A stretch of 64,000 bases of DNA from Pseudomonas fluorescens (lineage in GTDB: Bacteria > Pseudomonadota > Gammaproteobacteria > Pseudomonadales > Pseudomonadaceae). The stretch covers positions 124,001-188,000 of the forward strand of contig NZ_MSDF01000052.1 of assembly GCF_002022275.1 (NCBI RefSeq), in the 5' to 3' direction. A program made the position numbers and the translations under genes. Of the stretch, positions 16,687 to 25,281 are shown one piece after another. The notes below the pieces were generated by a model, which was not told where the DNA came from, ran no database searches, and was given only the letters and a program-made list of their open reading frames with translations. Within the stretch, counting starts at the first letter, position 1; each line of letters begins with the position of its first letter.

Positions 16687-17202
16687 CTAGTGAGTCACGC
16701 CGTCGTCACGGGTGAATGTAGTTTGCCCTGAATAGGTTTTCCCGCTCGCGGTAGTTACGGAAACGTCGTGATTCGTCACGCCATCCGCGGTGGTTGTGGA
16801 GGATGAGCGCGTTCCGTTCGGGCCGCTGGCTGAGGTTTGGCTGCTGCCGGTTACCGTACCGTCTGAATTTCGTACGTATGCACCGCTACTCGTTGCCGAG
16901 CCGCCATTGGCGCGTGTACTAGAGGAAGAATGCGAGCTTTGTGCGGTACCGTCGTCGTGTCGGCTATAACTGTTGCTGCCCGAATATCGCGTACCCGCAT
17001 CGCCGGAGAAATAATGGCTACCGTTATGGCTGATGTTGCCACCGGACGACTGAGTATAGCCACCACCAGCGGCCGAGGCATGTGGCGTGGTCATCGCCGT
17101 GCCATGCGCACGCCCTGCCGCGTGAGAGGTGTTGATAGCCAGGCACAGCGCAAGCACGGCTGCGAGGGAAGAGCTTGAGCGGTTTGGTGAAATAGTACGC
17201 AT
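16687..17202 (-). CDS. Secreted Ser/Thr/Gly-rich protein
   Basis: The 171-residue protein starts with a signal peptide (SLAAVLALCLAINTSHAA). A low-complexity mature region rich in Ser, Thr, Gly and Asn follows, with recurrent short units such as RYSGSNSYSRHDDGT and GSSQTSASGPNGTRSSSTT. No catalytic domain is visible. It diverges from the response-regulator gene at 17404 with about 200 bp between, so that system could control it. The function is unknown; a surface or periplasmic role is inferred from the signal peptide only. Confidence 0.65.
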   Translation of the reverse strand: MRTISPNRSSSSLAAVLALCLAINTSHAAGRAHGTAMTTPHASAAGGGYTQSSGGNISHNGSHYFSGDAGTRYSGSNSYSRHDDGTAQSSHSSSSTRANGGSATSSGAYVRNSDGTVTGSSQTSASGPNGTRSSSTTTADGVTNHDVSVTTASGKTYSGQTTFTRDDGVTH

Positions 17203-17403
17203 GGCGATGATCCTTTTAGGACGGCTTGGGAGAGGATGACCATGCCAAGTTAGCTGCCGTTTCCTACGCGCCAGTTGCCGAAGTAGGCGAAGGTATTACA
17301 CCCGGTTACAAATGGCTCCCAGCGCGGCTTTGGCGGTTGCGAAAGTCGCTGCGCACTGACCAGAATGCGTTTTGCTCTCGCGAAAACATACTTGGAGGTT
17401 CGC

Positions 17404-18114
17404 ATGCCTAAAATTCTCGTGCTTGATGACGACGCCGAGTTACGTGCATTGCTACGGCGCTATCTCGGTGGGCATGGCTTCGACGTGACTGCTGTGGCTA
17501 CTGCCGAGCATATGGATCGCGCCCTCGCGCGCGAACCGTATGACGCGCTGGTACTCGATCTGATGATGCCCGGTGAAGATGGCTTGGCGATATGCCGGCG
17601 ACTGCGCCATCACGGCCACACAATTCCCTTGCTGATGCTCACTGCGCGTGGCGATCCGGTGGATCGGATCGTAGGCCTGGAAATGGGCGCCGACGATTAC
17701 CTGGCCAAGCCATTCGACCCGCGCGAACTCACGGCGCGGTTGCAAGCGATGCTACGTCGGCAGCAGATGCTGCACAGCATGAAGACGTGGGGCAACGACG
17801 AGGTGACGGAGTTTGGTCCGTTCGTCCTGAACGTGTCGCGGATGGAGTTGCGCCGTGAAGATGAAGTCATTCCACTGTCGAGTACGGAATTCCAGTTACT
17901 ACGGGTATTCGCGGCAAACCCACGACGCCCGATGACACGCGAGCACCTGCTGGACAAGGTCAAGGGGCGTGAGCACGAATCGATGGATCGCACCCTCGAT
18001 GTGCAGGTGTTGCGGCTGCGGCGGAAGATAGAAACGGCCCCCACCTCACCGCGCTACATCCGTACTGTGTGGGGCATAGGTTACGTTTTTGCGCCGGATG
18101 CCGACCGTGATTAA
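17404..18114 (+). CDS. OmpR-family response regulator
   Basis: This 236-residue regulator has a receiver domain (acidic pocket DDD at residues 8-10, phosphoacceptor Asp52 in VLDLMMPGEDG, TAR switch, Lys in YLAKPFDP) and an OmpR-type winged helix (LSSTEFQLLRVFA, IRTVWGIGYVF). GGAGGTT directly precedes ATG 17404, which is preferred to an in-frame upstream ATG at 17365. It overlaps the kinase gene by 17 bp. Confidence 0.93.
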   Translation: MPKILVLDDDAELRALLRRYLGGHGFDVTAVATAEHMDRALAREPYDALVLDLMMPGEDGLAICRRLRHHGHTIPLLMLTARGDPVDRIVGLEMGADDYLAKPFDPRELTARLQAMLRRQQMLHSMKTWGNDEVTEFGPFVLNVSRMELRREDEVIPLSSTEFQLLRVFAANPRRPMTREHLLDKVKGREHESMDRTLDVQVLRLRRKIETAPTSPRYIRTVWGIGYVFAPDADRD

Positions 18115-19423
18115 ATTTCTTCCGCGTTCGCTCTTCACCCGCAACCTGCTGGTGCTGATTACCTTTGCCGTATTTGTCCAGTCGGCATCGGTCACGGTGT
18201 TTCTACTCGCGCAGGGACCGAAGGTCACCGAGGTAGGCCATCTGCTGGCTATCGAACTCAATACATTGAACGCTGCCTTGTCACAGATCGAACCGGCGCG
18301 TCGCGAGGCGAGTCTTCTTCAGATCGACAGGATCGGCCAGCTGCGCCTCCAGCAAGGGTCGCCACCCGTTAGTATTCAACCAAATCCTCTGTCGATATTC
18401 GGCAAATTCGCCGCCGCGCTGCGCGAACAACTAGACCCCGATATTGGTTTTCGCTGGCAGGTAGCGCCTGTTCCCGCCGTGTGGGTGGAAATGAACGTCG
18501 CAGGACAGCGCTCGTGGTTCACGCTGCCCACAGGTACCGTGCCGCGTGATCGCGTGTTGACGTCTGGGCTGATGTTGTCGCTCGGTCTTGTAGCTTTGGC
18601 GACGATCATTGCTATGTTGATTCAGCAGCGCATCAATCGGCCACTGCGCGAGATTGCCGAAGCGGCCCGTCGGCTCGGTCGGGGAAGCCATGGCGAACGG
18701 CTGCCCGATTACGCGGCCTCAGAGCTTACGGCCGTCGCACGCCAGTTCAATGCTATGTCGGCCAGCCTCGAAGCGATGGAAGCCACGCGCATGGAAATGC
18801 TCGCCGGGATCTCGCACGATATCCGCACACCATTGACGAAACTACGGCTGACGCTGGCGCTGGAAGCACGAGGCGACGATTCGCCGGGGGTCGGCTTTAT
18901 CAACCAGATCGATGCGATCGTCGGTCAGTTTCTCGACTACGGGCGCGATGACTCCGGCGAAGCCCTGATCTATGCCGACATCAACACGCTGGTTATGCAG
19001 ATCGCAGGAGAGTTCGAGCAGAGGGGAACGCCGTTCGAACTCTTTCTCGGCCACGTGCCGCCGTTCCGTTTCCGGCCAACCTCTATGCTGCGCGTGATCA
19101 GCAACCTGATGGAGAACGCATTGCGCTACGCGGGCAATGGCCTTGAGGTCCGTACGCATTACGACTCGGGGAACGCCTACATAGAAGTACTCGATCGCGG
19201 CTCAGGCATCCCGGCCGAGCAGGTAGAGCATTTATTACGACCATTTACTCGAGCCGATGACGGCCGCTCGGGTGTCAGTGGCACGGGTCTGGGCCTGGCT
19301 ATCGTCGATCGCCTCGTCTGCTTGCACGGAGGTCGGCTGCGGCTGCTTGATCGCCCCGGTGGCGGGCTGCGTGCATGTGTAGCCCTGCCAGTCAGCGACG
19401 GCGAAGCCTCCGACAGTCGATAG
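18098..19423 (+). CDS. EnvZ-like sensor histidine kinase
   Basis: This 441-residue kinase has an N-terminal membrane segment (LLVLITFAVFVQSASVTVFL), a periplasmic domain, a second membrane segment near residue 160, HAMP, the phosphoacceptor motif GISHDIRTPLTKLR, and a HATPase domain with N box NLMENALRYAG and GTGLGLAIV. ATG 18098 lies inside the end of the regulator gene, three codons after a TTG alternative. The pair's signal is unknown; adjacent candidate targets are the secreted Ser-rich gene and the EF-hand gene. Confidence 0.92.
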   Translation: MPTVIKFLPRSLFTRNLLVLITFAVFVQSASVTVFLLAQGPKVTEVGHLLAIELNTLNAALSQIEPARREASLLQIDRIGQLRLQQGSPPVSIQPNPLSIFGKFAAALREQLDPDIGFRWQVAPVPAVWVEMNVAGQRSWFTLPTGTVPRDRVLTSGLMLSLGLVALATIIAMLIQQRINRPLREIAEAARRLGRGSHGERLPDYAASELTAVARQFNAMSASLEAMEATRMEMLAGISHDIRTPLTKLRLTLALEARGDDSPGVGFINQIDAIVGQFLDYGRDDSGEALIYADINTLVMQIAGEFEQRGTPFELFLGHVPPFRFRPTSMLRVISNLMENALRYAGNGLEVRTHYDSGNAYIEVLDRGSGIPAEQVEHLLRPFTRADDGRSGVSGTGLGLAIVDRLVCLHGGRLRLLDRPGGGLRACVALPVSDGEASDSR

Positions 19424-19567
19424 CATCGGGGGCTATTGCAACGCGTTGCAACATTTTTCAAGCGATACGAAATCAGCTACCAACATCGCGCGCTCAAGAT
19501 GATGTGAGTGGACGGCTCAGAAGCCATCCACGATACAACCGCATCCCCGCCCGACAGAGGAAATTTC

Positions 19568-19843
19568 ATGCGCTTATTAGTCGTAACCTTTTTTATGCTT
19601 GTACCCGCATTCGCCATGGCGACGCCCGGGTTTGGTAACTTCAGCGCCGATCAGGCCATGAGCAAGCTCAACGCCAGGTTTGCTCAGGCCGACGTTGATC
19701 ACGATGGCAAGCTGACTAAGGCTGAGGCAAACGCTGGCATGCCGCGCTTGGCCGCACATTTCGATGAGATCGATAGCACCCACCAGGGATTCATCACCCT
19801 CGAAAAGATCAAGGGGTTCATGCAGAGTCGCGCTGGTGGATGA
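19568..19843 (+). CDS. Small secreted EF-hand protein
   Basis: This 91-residue protein has a signal peptide (MRLLVVTFFMLVPAFAMA) and one canonical EF-hand loop, DVDHDGKLTKAE, with Asp at positions 1, 3 and 5, Gly at 6 and Glu at 12. A second loop around DSTHQGFITLEK is degenerate. It should bind calcium in the periplasm or outside the cell. It lies 145 bp downstream of the two-component genes on the same strand, so a link to calcium sensing by that system is possible but not shown. Confidence 0.8.
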   Translation: MRLLVVTFFMLVPAFAMATPGFGNFSADQAMSKLNARFAQADVDHDGKLTKAEANAGMPRLAAHFDEIDSTHQGFITLEKIKGFMQSRAGG

Positions 19844-20174
19844 CCAACACTGCCTCGATGTTTAGCGGTAACGCGGCCCCCCCGGTGCTTCGCTTCACTG
19901 CGGTGACCTGTGCCGCGTTGCCGCAATCCAACATCTCGACTTTCATGACGGTCACGATCACCACAACTAGACAGTTTTGTTGCCGGAGCGGCGCGTAGGC
20001 TGACCTGCGCCAGCTTTACAGCGGTCGACACACCTCGCTTGGGTTGTAGTGGTTTTCAGCGCTCCCAGGCGCCTGTAATCCGGTGTAATGGTTTCATCGC
20101 CCCTGGAAACGGTTTCGAAGGATGCGACGCATAGCATGCGTGGGATCAGTTACTTTTTCCGAGAATGTATCCCG
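19844..20174. other. Intergenic stretch
   Basis: No gene or clear motif is visible in these 331 bases, apart from an in-frame upstream extension of the following hydrolase gene (from ATG 20088) that lacks protein-like features. Confidence 0.5.
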
Positions 20175-21398
20175 ATGCCTACCCCTCGCATATCAAAAAC
20201 GCCGCTTGCAAACCCGCGCATGTCTAAGCATCAGGACAGCGGCGGCCAATTTAAATCACGACATCGGCGACGCAGGACGATAATTCTAAGGGCGATGAGT
20301 TCGATCATCGTACTCGTCGTCATAGCAGTTGCCATTATGCTGACCCGTCTCGTGACCTACGTGGACCCGTTCGCGGCAAAGGTGGCCGAAGCCGGCTACG
20401 TTAGCAAAACTGCACGCGTAAATACCGTTACCTTCAGCTACCACGAAGGTCCGAATAACGGGCCGCCACTCGTTCTGCTTCACGCCCAGTTCCTTGACTG
20501 GTTCAGCTACAGCCGTGTGCTGCCGGACTTATCTCGGTCATTCCATGTGTTCGACGTTGACTATCCAGGACACGGTGATACGAAGGTGCCTGCAGGCTAC
20601 CCGATGACAGCTAACCAGATCGGAACGGATCTCAGTGACTTCATACAGGCGGCCGTCGGCGAGCCGGTATACGTTAGTGGCAACTCGTCGGGCGGGCTTC
20701 TGGCCTTGTGGCTGGCAGCGAACAGACCAGGGCTGGTGATGAGCACCGTGCTCGAAGACCCACCGCTATTTTCGTCTGAATATCCACGCATTACGCAGAC
20801 GATTGCGAATCGGGCATTCGCGACAAGTATTACCGCAAGCCGCGATCATCCTTCGGATTTCCTGCTTTACTGGATCCACCACAATAACCAGTTCTTCAAG
20901 ACGAACGTAGGCCCGGGCTCATCATGGCTGCTGCGCGAAGCTGTGCATCTCTATCGATGGACGCATCCGGGCCAACCCGTTGAGATCGGACTCGTGGGGA
21001 ACGATACCGTCCGCATGCTGATCCGGGGCCTGGGTACCTACGACCCACGATTTGGCGCGGCGTTTTATAACGGTACGTGGAACTCCGAGTTCGATCATGC
21101 AAAAGCCCTTGAGCGGGTTACCTGTCCGACATTGTTACTTCAGGCCAATTACTCGACGTTTGCCGACGGTACGCTGGATGGCGCGATGAGTGGCCAGGAG
21201 GCGAAGCTGGCCATATCGTTACTAAGGAAGGGGACTTATGTGAAGGTGGACGCTAGTCACGTCATCAATCTGGACAAGCCCGCCGAATTCGTCCACATGC
21301 TAACGGCGTTCTTTCTTCAAAATGGCACGACCGCAACGCCTGCGACACCCCTGGAGCTACACGGCTCGGTCATTTCGACAACCCCTGTAATGCTCTGA
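20175..21398 (+). CDS. Membrane-anchored alpha/beta hydrolase
   Basis: From ATG 20175 the protein has 407 residues. ATGs at 20220 and 20295 are alternatives, the last just before the single membrane segment MSSIIVLVVIAVAIML. Basic residues (SRHRRRR) before that segment suggest the catalytic domain is periplasmic. The domain shows the oxyanion segment LVLLHAQFLDW, nucleophile elbow SGNSSGG and a late DASHVINLDKP histidine motif. The substrate is unknown. Its 3' end overlaps the convergent TetR gene by 29 bp. Confidence 0.78.
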   Translation: MPTPRISKTPLANPRMSKHQDSGGQFKSRHRRRRTIILRAMSSIIVLVVIAVAIMLTRLVTYVDPFAAKVAEAGYVSKTARVNTVTFSYHEGPNNGPPLVLLHAQFLDWFSYSRVLPDLSRSFHVFDVDYPGHGDTKVPAGYPMTANQIGTDLSDFIQAAVGEPVYVSGNSSGGLLALWLAANRPGLVMSTVLEDPPLFSSEYPRITQTIANRAFATSITASRDHPSDFLLYWIHHNNQFFKTNVGPGSSWLLREAVHLYRWTHPGQPVEIGLVGNDTVRMLIRGLGTYDPRFGAAFYNGTWNSEFDHAKALERVTCPTLLLQANYSTFADGTLDGAMSGQEAKLAISLLRKGTYVKVDASHVINLDKPAEFVHMLTAFFLQNGTTATPATPLELHGSVISTTPVML

Positions 21399-21924
21399 AC
21401 GCATTCTCCAAATGATCGACCAGAGGCAAAGAGGGATCCTGTACCCAAGTCTGTAGTCCATGCCCGGTAACCGCCATGCCGGTAACGGCTGCCAGCCCTG
21501 CTAGTGCTGGCTCTGTGTCGCGCAGAAGGAGCGCTTCGGTAATGGTCTGCGTGACCGAGGCTGCCTTGGCGAGCTGACGCTCCTGCAATGCGGGTGTCTT
21601 CGCGATCACGGCTTGCCCGATCTCCGCGAACGGCAGGTTTTCCTCGAACATTGATGCGAGAGACTGGTACGCCAAAACTACAACCTCGAGTGAACCTCGG
21701 TCGGCGGGCGCCTCAGCGATGGCGGCGCGCAATCTTTCGTGCAACTCGGCTTCGTTGAATAACACTTCACGCTTGTCGGGAAAGTAGCGGAAAAAGGTTC
21801 TCTCCGTGAAGCCCGCGCGATTTGCGATTTCGGCAGTTGTCGTCCCGTCGTAGCCATTTTCTTGAAACAGCTCCAGGGCTGCGATCTGCATACGACGACG
21901 TACGTCTCCCCGTTTTTTTTGCAC
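21370..21924 (-). CDS. TetR-family transcriptional repressor
   Basis: This 184-residue protein has a TetR helix-turn-helix (ALELFQENGY, then TTTAEIANRAGFTERTFFRY) and a variable C-terminal ligand domain. It starts with GTG at 21924. The intergenic region between it and the divergent oxidoreductase gene holds two copies of a TGTCAGTnACTGACA palindrome, strong candidate operators. It probably controls itself plus the downstream oxidoreductase and MATE pump. Confidence 0.88.
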   Translation of the reverse strand: MQKKRGDVRRRMQIAALELFQENGYDGTTTAEIANRAGFTERTFFRYFPDKREVLFNEAELHERLRAAIAEAPADRGSLEVVVLAYQSLASMFEENLPFAEIGQAVIAKTPALQERQLAKAASVTQTITEALLLRDTEPALAGLAAVTGMAVTGHGLQTWVQDPSLPLVDHLENAFRALQGLSK

Positions 21925-21939
21925 AGTGCAAACTCCTAT

Positions 21940-21986
21940 TGTCAGTGACTGACATAACGCATACCATTACGTGTCAGTCACTGACT
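21940..21986. promoter_or_regulatory. Tandem TetR operators
   Basis: TGTCAGTGACTGACA (21940-21954) is a perfect palindrome around a central base. GTCAGTCACTGAC (21973-21985) is a second copy. Their centres are 32 bp apart, about three helical turns, in the TetR/oxidoreductase intergenic region. Confidence 0.8.
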
Positions 21987-22044
21987 TTACCGCATTCAGA
22001 ATACTAATCAACGTGCCGATACGCGTCGACACCAGGAGAAGCTC

Positions 22045-23016
22045 ATGTCCGCAGAAAAGATGAGAACGATCCGCTTTCACGAGTACGGCGAGCCGGCTGA
22101 CGTGCTTCGGTTTGAGGAGGCGCCCATTCCCACGCCCAATGCCGGACATATTGCGGTAAGGGTTCTTGCCTGCGCGCTTAACCCGGCTGACTGGGCCCTC
22201 TGCCGGGGATTCTCTGCGCGAAAACTGCCCTGCGGCACTGGCCTGGATGTTTCTGGCGTGGTCACTGCTTTAGGTGAGGGCGTCACCGGCATCTCCGTGG
22301 GCGACGCCGTGTACGGCCCTGTCGACTTCACGAACTATCCCACCGCAGGCGCGTCCGATTACGCCATTCTGTACCACTGGGCACGGATCCCTAGAGGCTT
22401 ATCGCATGTGTATGCTGCGGCGCTCCCCATGGTTGTCGAAACGGCAGCGCGCTACCTTTCGTGGGCTGGTGTGAAGGAGGGGCAGACCATACTCGTCAAT
22501 GGGGCCGGCACGATGGTCGGTTTTGCCGCCGTGCAGATGGCGCTTCTGCAGGGCGCGAAAGTAATCGCGACAGCTGGCGTGACTTTCTCAGATCGCCTGC
22601 GCTCCATGGGTGTCCCAGTCGCTGCACACGGTGACGGCATGGTCGAGCGAGTTCGCGCGCTGGTCTATGAGGCGCCGGATGTGGTTCTGGATACCGCCCC
22701 GGTAAACCTGCAAGCGCGCTCGGCCAGCACGCTATTCGAGTTGGTGGAGATTGTCGGCGGTGACGCTTCGCGAGTCATCACTGCCACCGATGTTGAAGGC
22801 GCAAGCAAGGCGGGCGTACGAACTGGCGCGGAAAACATCAAAGCAGAAGGGGGCTTCAAGCTTCGGTGGGACGTGCTTGAGGCATACGGGAAGCTCGCGG
22901 CAGTAGGATGCTTCTCTGTACCTGTTGCGCAGACATACGACCTCGCGAACTGGCGCAAGGCGCTGGACGTCAGTCTTGCAGGCCGTGCCCGCGGAAAGCT
23001 TGTACTTGTGCCGTAG
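22045..23016 (+). CDS. NADPH-dependent quinone-oxidoreductase-like MDR protein
   Basis: The 323-residue protein is a medium-chain dehydrogenase/reductase: a GroES-like N-terminal domain (MRTIRFHEYGEPADVLRFEE, ALNPADW) and a Rossmann domain with ILVNGAGTMVGFAAVQMALL. No structural zinc cysteine cluster is evident, which fits the quinone-reductase-like subgroup. It lies behind the tandem TetR operators, and the MATE gene starts 17 bp downstream, so the two probably form one inducible unit that handles a toxic compound. Confidence 0.87.
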   Translation: MSAEKMRTIRFHEYGEPADVLRFEEAPIPTPNAGHIAVRVLACALNPADWALCRGFSARKLPCGTGLDVSGVVTALGEGVTGISVGDAVYGPVDFTNYPTAGASDYAILYHWARIPRGLSHVYAAALPMVVETAARYLSWAGVKEGQTILVNGAGTMVGFAAVQMALLQGAKVIATAGVTFSDRLRSMGVPVAAHGDGMVERVRALVYEAPDVVLDTAPVNLQARSASTLFELVEIVGGDASRVITATDVEGASKAGVRTGAENIKAEGGFKLRWDVLEAYGKLAAVGCFSVPVAQTYDLANWRKALDVSLAGRARGKLVLVP

Positions 23017-23032
23017 GCATGGTGCGGTAGCA

Positions 23033-24409
23033 ATGGACGATAAACTCCGCGAAGTTATCCTTGACGGCTCTATCCGACACGCGCTGCTGACGCTCTCGAT
23101 GCCGATCATCTTGGGTAACTTGCTGCAGACCGGGTATCAGCTTACCGACGCTTTTTGGGTAGGAAGGCTTGGCGCGCCGGCGGTAGCCGCTGTAGCAGTC
23201 AGCTTTCCGGTGACGTTCCTTGTAATTGCGCTCGGATCAGGTCTTGCCATGGCCGGTTCGGTGCTAATCGCGCAATACGCTGGTGCAGGCAGGCAGGACA
23301 TGGTCGATCACGTGGCAGGACAGACCATGATGATGGTGCTGCTCACCGCCGTGCTGCTCGGCGCCGCGGGCTATCTGGTCACACCCAGCATTCTGACATT
23401 GCTGGGAGTCGCCATAGAGGTGCGCACCGGCGCGCTTGGTTTCATGCATGTATCTTTCGTCGGCGTCGTCTTCGTTTTCGCCTATGCCATGTTCCAGGCA
23501 CTGATGCGCGGGATAGGCCGCACGCGCCTGCCACTCGTTATCGTCCTCGGAACGGTCCTGCTGAATTTTGTGCTTGATCCACTCTTCATCTTCGGATGGG
23601 GACCAGTGCCTGGTGCCGGCGTGGTTGGTGCCGCGGTCGCGACCGTAGTGACCCAGGGCATAGCTGCCACAGTAGGCATAGCGATTTTCTTGGGAGGACG
23701 GCATGGCATCCATTTGAAGCGCGAAAACCTGCGCCTGGATTCAGTGTATCTCCGCCAGGCATTTAAGCTCGGCCTTCCGGGGTCGATCGACCTGTCGACA
23801 CGTGCACTGGGGCTAATGGCGATGTCCTTTCTAATCGCAGGTTTCGGTACGTTGCCGATCGCTGTCTACGGAGTTGGTTCAACGATCATGCAAGTGGTTA
23901 CGATTCCCGCCGCAGGGCTATCGATGGCATTGTCCACGCTCATCGGTCAGAACCTTGGCGCTGGCAAGGCCGATCGTGCGGAGAAGATCGCGCGCTTGGG
24001 CATTTTGTACGGGTTTGGGATGCTTTCGGCATTGGGGATCGTTGCCATGGTAAGCGCCCCCACGTTGGTAGCTTTTTTTGTTCCCTCCAACCCGGATGTG
24101 ATTGAGGTCGCCGCCCACTTTCTCAAAATCATGGCATTGAGCTGGGGCTGCATCGGTATCCAATTTTGCGTGGTCGGCGTGCTCCGCGCGTCCGGCAAGG
24201 TAGCGCACGCCATGGTCATAGCGCTGCTTACGCAATGGGGTGTCCAGTTCCCGCTTGCGTCTCTGCTTTCGACGCAGAGCTATCTTGGTATAGAAGGTAT
24301 CTGGTGGTCTTTTCCGGCGGGTAATTTGGCTGCTGCAGTATTGGCACTGGCGTGGTTTGCGCGTGGCAACTGGAAGCGCGGTTGGCTCACCGAGGAAATC
24401 AAAAAATGA
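23033..24409 (+). CDS. MATE-family multidrug efflux transporter
   Basis: The 458-residue protein has about twelve hydrophobic segments and MATE features: an early LTLSMPIILGNLLQTGYQLTD segment and a mirrored second half starting near residue 240 with FKLGLPGSIDLSTR. Such proteins export cationic drugs in exchange for Na+ or H+. An in-frame extension from 22925 overlaps the upstream gene and lacks membrane character, so ATG 23033 is preferred. It is probably co-transcribed with the oxidoreductase under TetR control. Confidence 0.9.
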   Translation: MDDKLREVILDGSIRHALLTLSMPIILGNLLQTGYQLTDAFWVGRLGAPAVAAVAVSFPVTFLVIALGSGLAMAGSVLIAQYAGAGRQDMVDHVAGQTMMMVLLTAVLLGAAGYLVTPSILTLLGVAIEVRTGALGFMHVSFVGVVFVFAYAMFQALMRGIGRTRLPLVIVLGTVLLNFVLDPLFIFGWGPVPGAGVVGAAVATVVTQGIAATVGIAIFLGGRHGIHLKRENLRLDSVYLRQAFKLGLPGSIDLSTRALGLMAMSFLIAGFGTLPIAVYGVGSTIMQVVTIPAAGLSMALSTLIGQNLGAGKADRAEKIARLGILYGFGMLSALGIVAMVSAPTLVAFFVPSNPDVIEVAAHFLKIMALSWGCIGIQFCVVGVLRASGKVAHAMVIALLTQWGVQFPLASLLSTQSYLGIEGIWWSFPAGNLAAAVLALAWFARGNWKRGWLTEEIKK

Positions 24410-24613
24410 GCCGTTACGTTCTATTTCCATGAGCTCGATTAGCATTGTTCCCTGATCAAATCCCAAGACATTGAGATTCTCTACGGACGCCTCTCCACAA
24501 TACGTTCATCAATCGAAAGTTACGACTGGAGTCAGCTGCTCAACATTGATGGTTGGAGCCCGGGCGTCAGCGGCGCCGATTAGCGGAAGGAGGAGGGTGG
24601 ACCTTGGGAAAAA

Positions 24614-25048
24614 GTGTCATGTCTGTATAAATTGATTTCAGATGTTGACCAACGCCTGATTGACGTGTTGTTTGACGACTTGGCCATCTCAGTTAGCGCG
24701 CCAATACGTCTTCCTATGCCCCATCTTCCAGAGCTGAGATCGCTTGCAGAAAAGTGGCTGAATCAGATCGGAGAAATGGCGGGGCTGGATAACATCGTCG
24801 CTTTGTCATCTATGTCGAGACGGACTCTAACCCGCACATTTAAGAAAGAAACGGGGATGTCTGTCGGTAAATGGAGGCAACTAGCCCGTTTAATGACGGG
24901 TATAGAAATGCTTTCTGAAGGTAAATCTGTTACCGAAACAGCGATGTTTCTTGGGTATGACAGCATCAGTAGCTTTGTGACACTTTGCAAAAGGCTAACG
25001 GATATGAGTCCGAAAGCAATGGCTGAATCTACACTCCTGCAAAAATGA
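24614..25048 (+). CDS. AraC-family regulator, N-terminally truncated (possible pseudogene)
   Basis: The 144-codon frame (GTG start) encodes little more than the AraC DNA-binding domain: a first helix-turn-helix IGEMAGLDNIVALSSMSRRT, FKKETGMSVGKWRQLARL, and a second with VTETAMFLGYDSISSF. Family members usually have 250-300 residues with an N-terminal sensor domain. That domain is absent, and the 200 bp upstream have no matching frame. It lies 144 bp from dif, where gene decay is common. Confidence 0.65.
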   Translation: MSCLYKLISDVDQRLIDVLFDDLAISVSAPIRLPMPHLPELRSLAEKWLNQIGEMAGLDNIVALSSMSRRTLTRTFKKETGMSVGKWRQLARLMTGIEMLSEGKSVTETAMFLGYDSISSFVTLCKRLTDMSPKAMAESTLLQK

Positions 25049-25191
25049 GCTCCGATGGTAATCTGGTTTTTGCTCATCAATATCTTGAGCTGGCAAGTAA
25101 TAATGTTCACAGAGTTTTGTTCATGGCGAGCCTCTTGGCTTAATTTGGCTTGAATATCCATAAGGGCAGGAGATGAGTGGAGGGACACATA

Positions 25192-25219
25192 ATTTAACAT
25201 AATATACATTATGCGTAAT
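25192..25219 (-). other. dif site (XerC/XerD chromosome dimer resolution site)
   Basis: Read on the minus strand, the 28-bp site has an 11-bp XerC arm ending CGCATAA, the 6-bp centre TGTATA and the XerD arm TTATGTTAAAT. Its last 24 bases equal the last 24 of E. coli dif. FtsK-orienting GGGCAGGG octamers found nearby point toward it: plus strand at 1704 and 12439 on the left, and minus strand at 31792, 43224 and 43865 on the right. This places the replication terminus here. Confidence 0.93.
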
Positions 25220-25281
25220 CTCATACTACGCAATCAGGGGCAATGCCAGCCAGATTTCAACAGGCAAAACCCCTCTTTGCA

